From: Adenanthera pavonina
Taxonomy: Eukaryota; Streptophyta; Magnoliopsida; Fabales; Fabaceae
NCBI GenBank assembly: GCA_026686845.1
Contig: JAIVEN010000004.1
Location: 9,890,827-9,954,826 of the forward strand
Direction: 5' to 3'
DNA length: 64,000 bases
Below are positions 52,370-62,943 of this stretch, in pieces. The position numbers and the translations under genes were made by a program. The notes below the pieces were generated by a model. The model saw only the letters and a program-made list of their open reading frames with translations, was not told the DNA's origin and searched no databases. The first letter of the stretch is position 1. Each line of letters starts with the position of its first letter.

Positions 52370-53000
52370 CATTATTACTAAAATCGGACCGGACTGGCCA
52401 GTTCGACCGATCGGATTGAGAACTAGTGCCTGGTCCGGTCTGGTCATAGTACAAGACCGGTATTATTCAGAACCGGTGAAAACCGGTCAAGAACTGGTAA
52501 AACCGACCTTGAACCAGTTCTAAATTTTTTTTTTTCAAATTTTTTTAAAAAATTATTTTTGATTTTTAAGATAAAATAACATCATTTTTAGTAAAAAAAA
52601 ATATATTTTTTTATATATTATAATATTATATAAGCATTATTATGATATATAACTATTAAAAATTATATATTTACTTAATAAAAAATAAATAATAAATTAT
52701 TAACTTATTATTTTGAACTCAAAATATGATTATAGATGAATATGAGCTTATTTAAATTAAAATATTGAGTTATGAAACTCATTAATAATTTGTTTGTAAT
52801 AAATAATAGATTGATAATTCAATATTATTTAGTTTGAGACTTTAATTAAGTTATAAAATTTGTTTAAACTTATGTTATTTATTTTAAATATATTATTTTA
52901 ATCACTACCGATCCGACCCCAATTCGACCTTGGTCGAACCATTGAACCTTGAACCAGTGGCTTGTCCGGTTCAATATCCGGTTCGGTTCTGACAACATTG
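52370..53000. mobile_element. hAT-like MITE with CCGGTT-rich ends
   Basis: 631 bp. Inverted ends are CATTATTACTAAAATCGG at the left and CAATGTTGTCAGAACCG read inward from the right. Flanking 8-mers GTTTAAAG (52362-52369) and GTTTAAAT (53001-53008) agree in 7 of 8. GC-rich ends (CCGGTTCGGTT) surround an AT-rich core. A relative is at 28082-28665. Confidence 0.7.
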
Positions 53001-53008
53001 GTTTAAAT

Positions 53009-54051
53009 TGCCATAACAATTATTGAGTAATAATTACTACTATTGAATTTTTTTGTATGTAATATTTATATAAAATAAAAAATATATCAATTTAATTGTG
53101 ACTGTTTGACTTTAGTTTGTCCTATAAATTTTGAACTAATACCTTAACTAATTAATGACTGGTCTAGGTTTGAAAACATTGGCCTAAATTGTGCTTTGGG
53201 TTATGCTAAAATCTGTTTGATAAGGTATGGTAATGTTTAAAATTTTATGCTGTCCCTAATTTGGTTTTCAGAATTCCATTACATGGTCATCATGTAGTTG
53301 GTTTTAAAGACACACAAGGGGAAATGAGTTTAGGTAGTCATTTATTATGAGCCTGAATAGTCATGGAATGTTTGGTGATTGTAGAAATATAAGATTCAAC
53401 ATGAGTGCAATGCCCAAAAAGCAAACCCAATACCGTCAAAGATAAAAACAGAAAGTCACTTACTGCTGATCTATTTAAAGACAAAAAAAAATATTGCATT
53501 TATCGGTTATACATCACTTTAAAAGTCGTACATTACTTCATTTAGTGCTGCCACCAACCCTAAACAAATCTCAATTGTACAGTTCGTGCTCAAAATAAAT
53601 ATCCACCAATATCATTCACCATCCTAAAAAATTCCCTCTAATCACATTTTATCACTGATATATACGTCGTGCACTAATTAGAACCCAAGCATCACTTCAT
53701 TATATGTATAGTCCCAAACGTCATAATACCTTTTCAAATCAACCTAATTATTTAACACATCCACTTTCAAATCACAACAAACATGACTTGAAGCTACAGT
53801 GCCAAGGTGACTATACGTCAATGAACCATTCCTCCTTACAACATTGAAAACTCAATATTATGAAAGCCCATAACTGTTAAAAAAGCCCAAAAAATTCTGC
53901 ATTTGAGAACTATATCTTTGCGTTACATATAAAAAAACTAAAACTTACAAAAGCCCACAATCGGATAGATTACAATTGCAGCTTACGAAAGACTCATAAC
54001 CTAATAGAATATATATTTCCAAGTTATATGTTTCCATTATATGCTTCATAA
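53009..54051. other. Left flank of the composite MULE, no gene
   Basis: AT-rich, no exon or known repeat recognised. Confidence 0.6.
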
Positions 54052-54060
54052 TACTTAATA
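54052..54060. repeat. Target site duplication, left
   Basis: TACTTAATA, identical to 62935-62943. Confidence 0.93.
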
Positions 54061-56269
54061 GGGAAAAAGACATTTAAGGACCCCCCAAGACAGATAATGA
54101 CAAATTAGGGATCATAATTTCTTTAATCCTCCCCAAGTCCCCAGGTCCCCCATTAGCATAAAAATAAAATCGTTTGGACAAAATTAACCCTTAACTCAGA
54201 AACAAAAAAACACGCACGCAGGGCTCAATCTCAAAAACGCGCGCGGACGGCTCCCAAAATCAGAAACCGAGCGAAGTCATCATCTTCATCGACAGAGCTT
54301 CATAAAGGGTAAAATTCTTCCTCTCCCTAGGCTCAAAAAATCTTCCTCCCCAAAGCTTGGTGTCATCTCAATTGATATTGGGTAAAACATTGTTATTCTT
54401 CTCATCTACCTCTGTCATAATTTCTGCTGTGTTGTTCTTCTATTGTGGCTATCTCTCCTTACTACATCAGTGCTTTCATCTTCATCTTCTCTGCTGCCTC
54501 TCTATCATTGCTACATCATGCATTTCAGCTTTGCTTATAAAACATCGGTTGATTTTCGGTAAAACATTGGTAAAGCACAGTCACTTGTTTTGTATAGCTT
54601 AATAATATGTTAAAACTACATATATCACACTTTCATTGGCGTATGATCCGATGGCTTATGAACTTATCAGTGGCATATGATGTTTTTTATTGAACCGAAA
54701 TATTTTTTCTAAACGAGAGTATGGAGGGGTACTGAAAACTAATATGAGAGGTATGAAATTATGCAAATGTCAGTTGGAAATGCTTGTTATCTCCATAAAA
54801 ATTGTGTAGAAAACTAATCTTTCTTGTAAACTGTAGTCTAAACCAACAATTGGCTTATTGGGTTAGTTTATTAATAAATATTATGATTCACTCTTGCTTA
54901 GTTAGTATAGATAAAGATGATAGGAATTTGTAGTTGGGAATTGTGGTTTAATTAATAGTTGTTATGAGAAATGGTTTCATCTTGGTAAAATCATTTGTAA
55001 CAACTAGATAGTTGCTTCTTGCAGGGTTGATTTACAGATGTCAAGTAATTCATTAAAAGAAGTATTTTGTTATGTTCACTTTGAGGGACAATTTGTTAAA
55101 GATGTGTAACGTATGATCCAATATGAGGGAGGGAAAACAAATGTTGAGTTGTTAAGAGAAGGCATGACACAGCACGAGTTGTTGAGAATGATATCATTGA
55201 TAATAGGTAATGAATGCAATGGAGTTGATGTGAAGTATACAGTAAAGTTCGATTATAGTACATTTATAGATCTTTTAAATAATGAAGGAGTTCAAAAAAT
55301 GGTAAAGTTCAACGATGAATTTGCACATATATACATTGGGGGGAACAGAATCAATGAAATTGTAGAGACATTGATGGAACATTCAGAAGGGTAAGTTGTC
55401 TTGGTTAGATGTTTAGACATACTTAAATTGAGTTTTGGAATAAAATGACAATAATGAATAATATTGGAACCGCTGAAAATAGGTAGAACGAGTTGGAAAA
55501 GCTGAATTTCTCACTTGGGAATTATGTTAATTCAACTTGGAACATTTTTTTAGGATTGATTAAATATGACATTGAATGCTGAAAATTATTGTACTAAGTT
55601 GGAAATTTTGAATTTCTCTCATGGGAATTTAGTTAAATGAAATTGGACATATTTTGAAGCTGATTTTTTTCAATAATTTGTTGTAATGTACTGTGATGGT
55701 TTGTGAATGCAGGATAGAGGCTATAACAGAATTCTCATTGGATGATTCTCTTTCTTGGGAGGAAGGGAATACTCGTGGGGAGGATGGGAATCCTTCTTGG
55801 GAGGAAGTCAATGCTTTACCTTGTGGAACACAAAGTCTGCCTATACCCCGGCCAATGTTGAATTCTACTAAATGGAAGGTCCTATTTCTTAGAGTAGGAC
55901 AGATATTTCCAAATGCAAAGACATTCTAAAAAGTAATGTACAAATACAGTGTTGCTCATAAATTTGGATATAAGTATGTAAAAAATAGTCGAAAAAAGAT
56001 GATTGCGAAGTGCATGGTTGTTGGGTGTCAATGGAAGATAACAACATATGTTGTTGGAAGAGAAAGCCCCTTCCTGTGTGTACTTCATTTTCATAATGAA
56101 CACACACATAGTGCACAAGACTACCTTCTTGTGCCTCGTAAGGTCAGCTCAACACTGGTAGCATGTATAATTGGTGATGCTTTGATAGGTAATCCAAACA
56201 AAACAGCAACTGAGATAGTATGAGACTTACTGAGGGATTATGGCCTAATCCTTACTTACAAGCAAGCAT
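54061..56269 (+). repeat. Left inverted arm of the MULE
   Basis: 2209 bp, the reverse complement of 60724-62934 with scattered substitutions. It contains the terminal end, a CpG-containing leader with GCGCGCG near 54240, and the 5' part of the transposase gene. Similarity ends after AAGCAAGCAT, where the captured segment begins. Confidence 0.92.
55038..56269 (+). pseudogene. MULE transposase, 5' part (left arm, truncated)
   Basis: Exon 1 from an ATG at 55038 (MSSNSLKEVFCYVHFEGQ) is interrupted by an in-frame TAA at 55107-55109, then reads LLREGMTQHELLRMISLI and HIYIGGNRINEIVETL. A donor (AAGG then GTAAGT) ends it at 55390, and the acceptor ...AATGCAG gives exon 2 from 55713. Exon 2 carries the MuDR-type N-terminal domain (YSVAHKFGYKYVKNSRKK, CMVVGCQWKI, HFHNEHTHSAQD) with stops at 55927-55929 (TAA) and 56221-56223 (TGA). 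It is cut off after YKQA and passes into the captured gene fragment. The catalytic domain is absent. Confidence 0.88.
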
Positions 56270-56283
56270 GATACTTTGGTGTT

Positions 56284-57096
56284 ATGAATGAGCTGGAGTA
56301 TGATCACAAGAGCGGAGTTACTGAAAATGGCTCAACTAGCATGAAATTTGAAATAAATAAAGAGGCCCAAGTAAGGGGGAATAAAATCTTGAACTGCAAT
56401 GTAGACCAAAATGCTAATGGAGATTTTGGCGATGAAGGGAATGGACATAGGCAGAAGTGTAGAATTGATGAGATAGCAGACCAGGAAGTTACCATAGTTG
56501 TGGGAGATGAGAACAAGGTTAAAGCTATTCCAGGTGAAATCTCTTTAAATCAAAACCTCTCTAACTTGCTTAGGCTTGCTCTGTTGTACAAGTTTGGGGG
56601 CATTTACATGGATGTAGATGTTATAGTGTTAAAAAGTTTCTCTAAATTGAGAAACACCGTTGGAGCACAGAATTTCAATGCAAAAATAAGGAAATTGAGC
56701 AGATTGCACAATGCTCTGCTGATATTTGACAAAAACCATCCATTACTTTCCAAGTTCATTGAAGAATTCGCCCTCACATTTGATGGAAACAAGTAGGGTC
56801 ACAATGGTCCTTATTTGGTCTCTAGAGTAGTCTCAAGGGTGAGTGGAAGACCAAGATTTAACTTCACTGTTATGCCACCATCTGCATTCTATCCTATGGA
56901 TTAGAGAGTTATTGGTCGTCTGTTTCAAAGGCCAAGAGATGAACTCCAATCAAAATGGATGGTGAAGAAACTAGGGAAAATTAAAAAGGAAAGTTTTGCA
57001 GTACACCTATGGAACAAGCGAAGTAGGAAGCTAGAGATAAAAAAGGGAAGCATTGTTGATAATATCATATCAAGTTGTATTTTCTGCAACTCTTAG
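56284..57096 (+). pseudogene. Captured alpha-1,4-glycosyltransferase (Gb3-synthase-like) fragment
   Basis: The frame contains GEISLNQNLSNLLRLALLYK, FGGIYMDVDVIVLKSF (DXD sugar-nucleotide/metal motif as DVD), RLHNALLIFDKNHPLL, KFIEEFALTFDGNK, then GHNGPYLVSRVVSRV and AVHLWNKRSRKLEI. These are the ordered hallmarks of the plant 'alpha 1,4-glycosyltransferase family' with DXD and Gb3_synth domains (Golgi type II proteins; compare Arabidopsis At2g38150). Only the catalytic part is present. The N-terminal cytosolic/membrane segment is missing; 56284-56530 may be its variable linker. TAG stops at 56794-56796 and 56902-56904 both stand where the family has Trp (TGG). The natural-looking end is at 57094-57096. 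Same strand as the left-arm transposase. Confidence 0.88.
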
Positions 57097-57642
57097 TTCA
57101 GAAGCTTGTAATTAAAGGGCTAAATAGAATTGTTAATCCTACAAAGTTCTCTGTGTTGTATGCATTATAAGTGGATATGAACTAATTGTAACAGGGCCCA
57201 TTCCACTGTAGGAAAGAATATAATTGAAATTAAAGTGGTTGTCGTTGGCCGTTATATAGTGGTTTTGTTGTATGTCTTTCAGAATCTGGAAAGAATAGGG
57301 TAAGAGGTTAACATGTTGTGTTATTTCCTTTCTCCTTAACACTGAATGGACGACATGTCTGGATTTTGATCGTATTTTGAATCTGGAAAGTGGGATTTGA
57401 TTGATTGATTTTCGAAAAGGGAATGGACAAAGCTGATCTTGTTTGTGACAATTAAATTGTGAAAGTCATCTCTCAGCTTCCTATCTTAATAGAGCACCTA
57501 CTCTCTTCTCTGCATGTGACAAAAAACTCAATTGTCTTGTGAAGATATTGACTTACGGATCTAGACGTTGAGAATTTTAGTGAATGGTGAAATTGTATTT
57601 TTAAAATGAAATAATATTTTATTTCTTTTTTAACATTTTTTT
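57097..57642. other. MULE interior between captured gene and minisatellite
   Basis: No frame recognised. It may include 3' flank of the captured gene, since a polyadenylation-like region would follow the stop at 57096. Confidence 0.5.
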
Positions 57643-58143
57643 TACTGAATTCCCAAGTGTCTCAAATTGAATTCTCAAGTGACCTAACTTTAATTCCCAA
57701 CTCCATCAAACTGAATTTCTAAGTGCCTCAAACTGAATTCCCAAGTAACCCAACTTGAATTCTCAAATCCATCAAACTGAATTCCCAAATGAACCAACCT
57801 AAATTCCTAGACCCGTTAAACTGAATTCCTAAGTGCCTCAAATTGAATTCCCAAGTGCTTGTACCTGATTTCCTAGGTGGCTGAAACTAAATTCTCAAGT
57901 GACCTAACCTTAATTCCTAAGTGCCTCAAACTAAATTTCCAAGTCCCTCAAACTAAATTCTCAAGTGCTTCAAATTGAATTTCCAAGTGACCCAACCTTA
58001 ATTCCCAAGTGCCTCAAATTAAATTTCCAAGTGCTTCAAACTGAATTCCCAAATGACCCAACCTGAATTCCCAAGTCCGTCAAACTGAAATCCCAAGTGG
58101 CTGAAACTAAATTCCTAAGTGACCCAACCTAAATTCCCAAGTG
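57643..58143 (+). repeat. Minisatellite, forward half (TTCCCAAGTG phase)
   Basis: About two dozen diverged units of ~20-21 bp around the consensus AACTGAATTCCCAAGTG with a 3-4 base variable joint. Units vary in CCTCA/ACCCA/GCTGA joints. All are in the same orientation until the turn-over point at 58144. Confidence 0.93.
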
Positions 58144-58152
58144 TCACTTGGG
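58136..58152. other. Perfect palindrome at the minisatellite turn-over
   Basis: CCCAAGTGTCACTTGGG, 17 bases with centre at 58144. It joins the two oppositely oriented arrays, so each array can fold on the other. Confidence 0.92.
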
Positions 58153-58960
58153 AACTAAGGTTGGGTCACTTGAGAACTAAGGTTGGATCACTTGGGAATT
58201 TAGTTTTAGGAACTTGGGAATTTAGTTTGGGGTACTTGGGAATTCAGTTTTGGTCACTTGGGAATTTAGTTTGACGAACTTGAGAATTCAGTTTGGGGAC
58301 TTGGGAATTCAGTTTGACGAGCTTGGGAATTCAGTTTGGGGACTTGGGAATTCAGTTTGAGAGACTTGGAAATTTAGCTTGGGGACTTGGGAATTCAGTT
58401 TTGGTCACTTGTAAATTTATTTTGGGTCATTTGAGAATTCAGTTTAGGACACTTGTGAAATCAGGTAGACATCATTCCGCACATGCATGTACATTGAGAC
58501 ACTTAGGAATGTAGGTATGAGACACTTGGGAATTCAGTTTTGGGGACCTAGGAATTTAGTTTCAAGAACTTGAGAATTCAGTTTGGGGGACTTGGGATTT
58601 TAGTTTTGGTCACTTGGGAATTCAGTTTCGGTCACTTGGGAATTCAGTTTTGGAAACTTGGGAATTCAATTTGAGTTACTTGAGAATTCAGTATTAGGGA
58701 CTTGGAAATTCAGTTTGAAGGACTTGAGAATTCAGTTTAAGGGACTTAGGAATTCAGTTTAAGAGACTTGGGAATTTAGTTTAAGGGACTTGGGAATTCA
58801 GTTTGTGTCACATGGAAATTCAGTTTGGGGGATTTGGGAATTCAGTTTGGGTCACTTGGGAATTCAGCTTGGGGACTTGGAAATTTAGTTTTGGGAACTT
58901 GGGAATTTAGTTTGGGTCATTTGGGAATTCAGTTTGGGACACTTGTGAAATCAGGTCGAC
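58145..58960 (-). repeat. Minisatellite, inverted half (CACTTGGGAA phase)
   Basis: The same ~20-21 bp unit in reverse complement (CTTGGGAATTCAGTTTGGG), repeated about 38 times. A larger unit ending ACACTTGTGAAATCAGGT...ACATGCATGTACATTGA occurs twice (from about 58450 and 58935), showing block duplication. Open frames here (58293-58514, 58825-59106) are only translated repeat. Confidence 0.93.
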
Positions 58961-59399
58961 ATCATTCCACACATGCATGTACATTGAATTATAACAAACG
59001 ACAAAAACATGTTCAACTTGCATATATGTTACTGGCATATATATCATTCTTACATTCGTACATCAAAGGTAGTCTGAACAATTTACAATTTATCATTCTA
59101 ACATGATAACTACCCATGTTCCCAATAATAAACACTATCACCTACTTATATGCGGTGCCCATTTTCTAAAAAAACATATATGGGCTGCATACCAACTTCT
59201 GCCAACCCCAACTTCTGCAAAAGAATATCGATTTGGGATGCGTATCTATACAAAAAAGCTGTTCAAAACCATTAACAAAATGAAGATAAAAATCAGCTGC
59301 ATTTTAGTGGTTAACCAGTTGATATACTGGTGGTTTTCATCTTCTACATTTACAAAAGATCTATATAGGATTAGGATTCTTGCAACTAGAGTGATTATG

Positions 59400-61955
59400 C
59401 CCAGGTTGGTGACAAAATGAACACATGTACACCTTCTTGTTTTACATTGAGACTCCTGTCGCCTAGTCCGCGGTCTACCAGGAGCACGTGTGGTAATAGG
59501 AGGTTGTAAAAAAGTCTGTGATTCATAATCACTATATGTTAGTTCATCCAACTGTGGCATGTCATTAGTTTCCACTGGAATTATGGTGCTACTGTATATT
59601 TTTTCTTGTGCACTAATCTTGTAACAACCTTCAACATATACATAAACATTTCCATGAACTAATCTAATTGTTGCACATGCATTTGGACATGGAATGCCAA
59701 CCATTTGCCATACTTGACAGGTGCATTCTCGAGTTGTGAGATTGACCCTCAAATCTGCAGAAACAGTCCGAACTGATATCCTACTTAAGTTATAATGTTC
59801 AGCAACCATTGTTTGAGCCCTTGCCATACTCTCTTGTAGTTGTTCTTCCACTTTTAGACTCACCCCATTTGTCCACTTTGACATAGCCATCTTGCAACTA
59901 TACAATTTCTTTACCAATTTTGATCGATGCTCATTTATCAAAGCATATATATTGTGCTTCCTCTCCTTTACCAACCAAGCATTAAATGACTCAGCCAGAT
60001 TTGTTGTAATATGATCCCACCTTCGATGTTGAAATCGAGATAAGGCCCAACGATCAATGTCACCATTTGTTTCTAGCCATTGTGTCACCTCAGTGGAGAA
60101 ACACCTCAAATTGTCTATTGCTTTATCAAAATCACACACCAACCTTGCACATGCAACAACATCCAACAACTTAAGTGCATCACCATTTTTCTTTCTCCTT
60201 CTACTACCTGTGGTGATTTTTATAAACTCATAACTGAAACTTTCCTTTACATGCCGATAGCAATATGCATGCCGATCACTTCCAAAAATATCTCGCATTG
60301 CACTAATAATTGCATTATGCCTATCTGAAAGTATGGTCATTTGCACAAAACCTGTAATCTCTCTCAAATTTTGAAGAAACCATGCCAAATTATCATATGT
60401 CTCCCCATCTACAATTGCATAAGCTAGAGGGAACAAGTCATCATTTGCATCATATGATGAGGCTGACAGCAAGGTCCCCTTGTGTGGACCACTCAAATGG
60501 GAGCCATCTATAGATAGTATTGGTCGAGCCCCAAGCAAAAATCCATTTATGCAACATCCATAAGCAATAAATAACCTCTAAAACGTGTTGTCTCCTGATG
60601 CTTCCCATTTTACAATTGTATCAGGGTCCGTCTCCATCAGTCTATCACAAAGCCATGGGATTAACATATATGATTTATCAGGACGCCCATGAATTTCCTC
60701 TAACACTTTTTCTCTTGCCCTATATGCTTGCTTGTAAGTAAGGATTAGGCCATAATTCCTCAGTAAGTCTCATACTATCTCAGTTGCTGTTTTGTTCGGA
60801 TTACCCATCAAAGCATCACCAATTATACATGCTACTAGTGTTGAGTTGACCTTACGAGGCACAAGAAGGTAGTCTTGTGCACTATGTGTGTGTTCATTAT
60901 GAAAATGAAGTACACACAGGAAGGGGCTTTCTCTTCCAACAACATATGCTGTTATCTTCCATTGACACCCAACAACCATGCACTTCGCAATTATCTTTCT
61001 TCGACTATTCTTTACATACTTGTATCCAAATTTATGAGCAACACTGTATTTGTACATTACTTTTCAGAATGTCTTTGCATTTGGAAATGTCTGTCCTACT
61101 CTAAGAAATAGGACCTTCCATTTAGTAGAATTCAACATTGGCCGGGGTATAGGCAGACTTTGTGTTCCACAACGTAAAGCATTGACTTCCTCCCAAGAAG
61201 GATTCCCATCCTTCCCACGAGTATTCCCTTCCTCCCAAGAAGGAGAATCATCCAATGAGAATTTTGTTATAGCCTCTATCCTGCATTCACAAACCATCAC
61301 AGTACATTACAACAAATTATTGAAAAAAATCAGCTTCAAAATATGTCCAATTTCATTTAACTAAATTCCCATGAGAGAAATTCAAAATTTCCAACTCAGT
61401 ACAATAATTTTCAGCATTCAATGTCATATTTAATCAATCCTAAAAAAATGTTCCAAGTTGAATTAACATAATTCCCAAGTGAGAAATTCAGCTTTTCCAA
61501 CTCGTTCTACCTATTTTCAGCGGTTCCAATATTATTCATTATTGTCATTTTATTCCAAAACTCAATTTAAGTATGTCTAAACATCTAACTAAGACAACTT
61601 ACCCTTTTGAATGTTCCATCGATGTCTCTACAATTTCATTGATTCTGTTCCCCCCAATGTATATATGTGCAAATTCATCATTGAACTTTACCATTTTTTG
61701 AACTCCTTCATTATTTAAAAGATCTATAAATATACTATAATCGAACTTCACTGTATACTTCACATCAACTCCATTGCATTCATTACCCGTTATCAATGAT
61801 ATCATTCTCAACAACCCGTGCTGTGTCATGCCTTCTCTTAACAACTCAACATTTGTTTTCCCTCCCTCATATTGGATCCTACGTTACACATCTTTAATAA
61901 ATTGTCCCTCAAAGTGAACATAACAAAATCTTTCTTTAAATGAATTAATTGACAT
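59400..61955 (-). pseudogene. MULE (MuDR-type) transposase, near full length but disabled
   Basis: Exon 1 is 61613-61955 and exon 2 runs from 61280 to about 59400, in one consistent frame of roughly 740 codons. In order: PB1-like N-terminal region, MuDR N-terminal domain (CMVVGCQWKI), MULE DDE domain with candidate acidic residues in LSIDGSHLSG, TILSDRHNAI and TNLAESFNAW, SWIM zinc finger (CTCQVWQMVGIPCPNACATI), AT-hook-like GRPRTRR, and a CCHC knuckle. Disabling changes are a TAA at 61884-61886, TGA at 61064-61066, TGA at 60770-60772, TAG at 60578-60580, and a frameshift near 59430 before the zinc knuckle (CSFCHQPGHNHSSC lies in the next frame). The SWIM finger also has Asn (codon 59681-59683) where the family has His. 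The 60578-59430 stretch has no stop. Transposases of this family bind terminal inverted repeats and cut and paste the element in the nucleus. Confidence 0.92.
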
Positions 61956-62934
61956 CTGTAAATCAACCCTGCAAGAAGCAACTATCTAGTTGTTACAAAT
62001 GATTTTACCAAGATGAAACCATTTCTCATAACAACTATTAATTAAACCACAATTCCCAACTACAAATTCCTATCATCTTTATCTATACTAACTAAGCAAG
62101 AGTGAATCATAATATTTATTAATAAAATAACCCAATAACCCAATTATTGGTTTAGACTACAGTTTACAAGAAAGATCAGTTTTCTGCACAATTTTCATGG
62201 AGATAACAAGCATTTCCAACTGACATTTGCATAATTTCATACCTCTCATATTAGTTTTCAGTACCCCTCCATACTCTCGTTTAGAAAAAATATTGCGGTT
62301 CAATAAAAAACATCATATGCCACTGATAAGTTCATAAGCCATCGGATCATACGCCATCGAAAGTGTGATATATGTAGTTTTAACATATTATTAAGCTATA
62401 CAAAACAAGTAACGGTGCTTTACCAATGTTTTACCGAAAACCAACCGATGTTTTATAAGCAAAGCTGAAATGCATGATGTAACAATGATAGAGAGGCAAC
62501 AGAGAAGATGAAGATGAAAGCACTGATGTAGCAAGGAGAAATAGTCACAATAGAAGAACAACACAACAGAAATTATGATAGAGGTAGATGAGAAGAATAA
62601 CAATGTTTACCCAATACCAAGTGAGATGACACCAAGCTTTGGGGAGGAAGATTTTTTGAGCCTAGGGAGAGGAAGAATTTTGCCCTTTATGAAGCTCTGT
62701 CGATGAAGATGATGACTTCGCTCGGTTTCTGATTTTGGGAGCCGTCCGCGCGCGTTTTTGAGATTGAGCCCTGCGTGCGTGTTTTTTTGTTTCTGAGCTA
62801 AGGGTTAATTTTTTCCAAACGATTTTATTTTTATGCCAATGGGGGACCTAGGGACTTGGGGAGGATTAGAGAAATTATGATCCCTAATTTGTCATTATCT
62901 ATATTGGGGGGGGCTCCTTAAATGTCTTTTTTCC
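60724..62934 (-). repeat. Right inverted arm of the MULE
   Basis: 2211 bp partner of the left arm. Here the transposase coding sequence continues beyond the arm (to about 59400), so this side looks like the parental gene and the left arm like the duplicated, truncated copy. Confidence 0.92.
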
Positions 62935-62943
62935 TACTTAATA
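62935..62943. repeat. Target site duplication, right
   Basis: TACTTAATA, identical to 54052-54060. Confidence 0.93.

Larger units (their letters stand above)
54061..62934. mobile_element. Composite fold-back Mutator-like element (MULE), 8874 bp
   Basis: Bounded by a perfect 9-bp direct duplication TACTTAATA (54052-54060 and 62935-62943), the size typical of MULEs. The termini are inverted: GGGAAAAAGACATTTAAGGA at the left and GGAAAAAAGACATTTAAGGA read inward from the right. The inverted match continues for about 2.2 kb (54061-56269 against 60724-62934), with roughly 5% differences by eye. Between the arms are a captured glycosyltransferase fragment, a mirror-image minisatellite and the 3' part of a MULE transposase. 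The perfect target duplication shows that the whole assembly moved, or at least was last inserted, as one unit. No intact transposase is present, so movement needed a helper. Confidence 0.93.

Noticed and set aside
55882..56118. Antisense frames of about 75-78 residues repeated in both MULE arms (also at 60875-61111)
   Set aside because: Their apparent conservation only reflects the inverted duplication; the transposase lies on the other strand in the better-supported frame.
57643..58960. Regularly spaced short repeats suggesting a CRISPR-like array
   Set aside because: There are no unique spacers of constant length, the units abut as a degenerate minisatellite, and it lies inside a plant MULE.
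58293..59106. Open frames 58293-58514 and 58825-59106 as a repeat protein
   Set aside because: They are translations of the ~20-21 bp minisatellite (LGIQFG-type repeats arise from the unit itself) and lack any other support.
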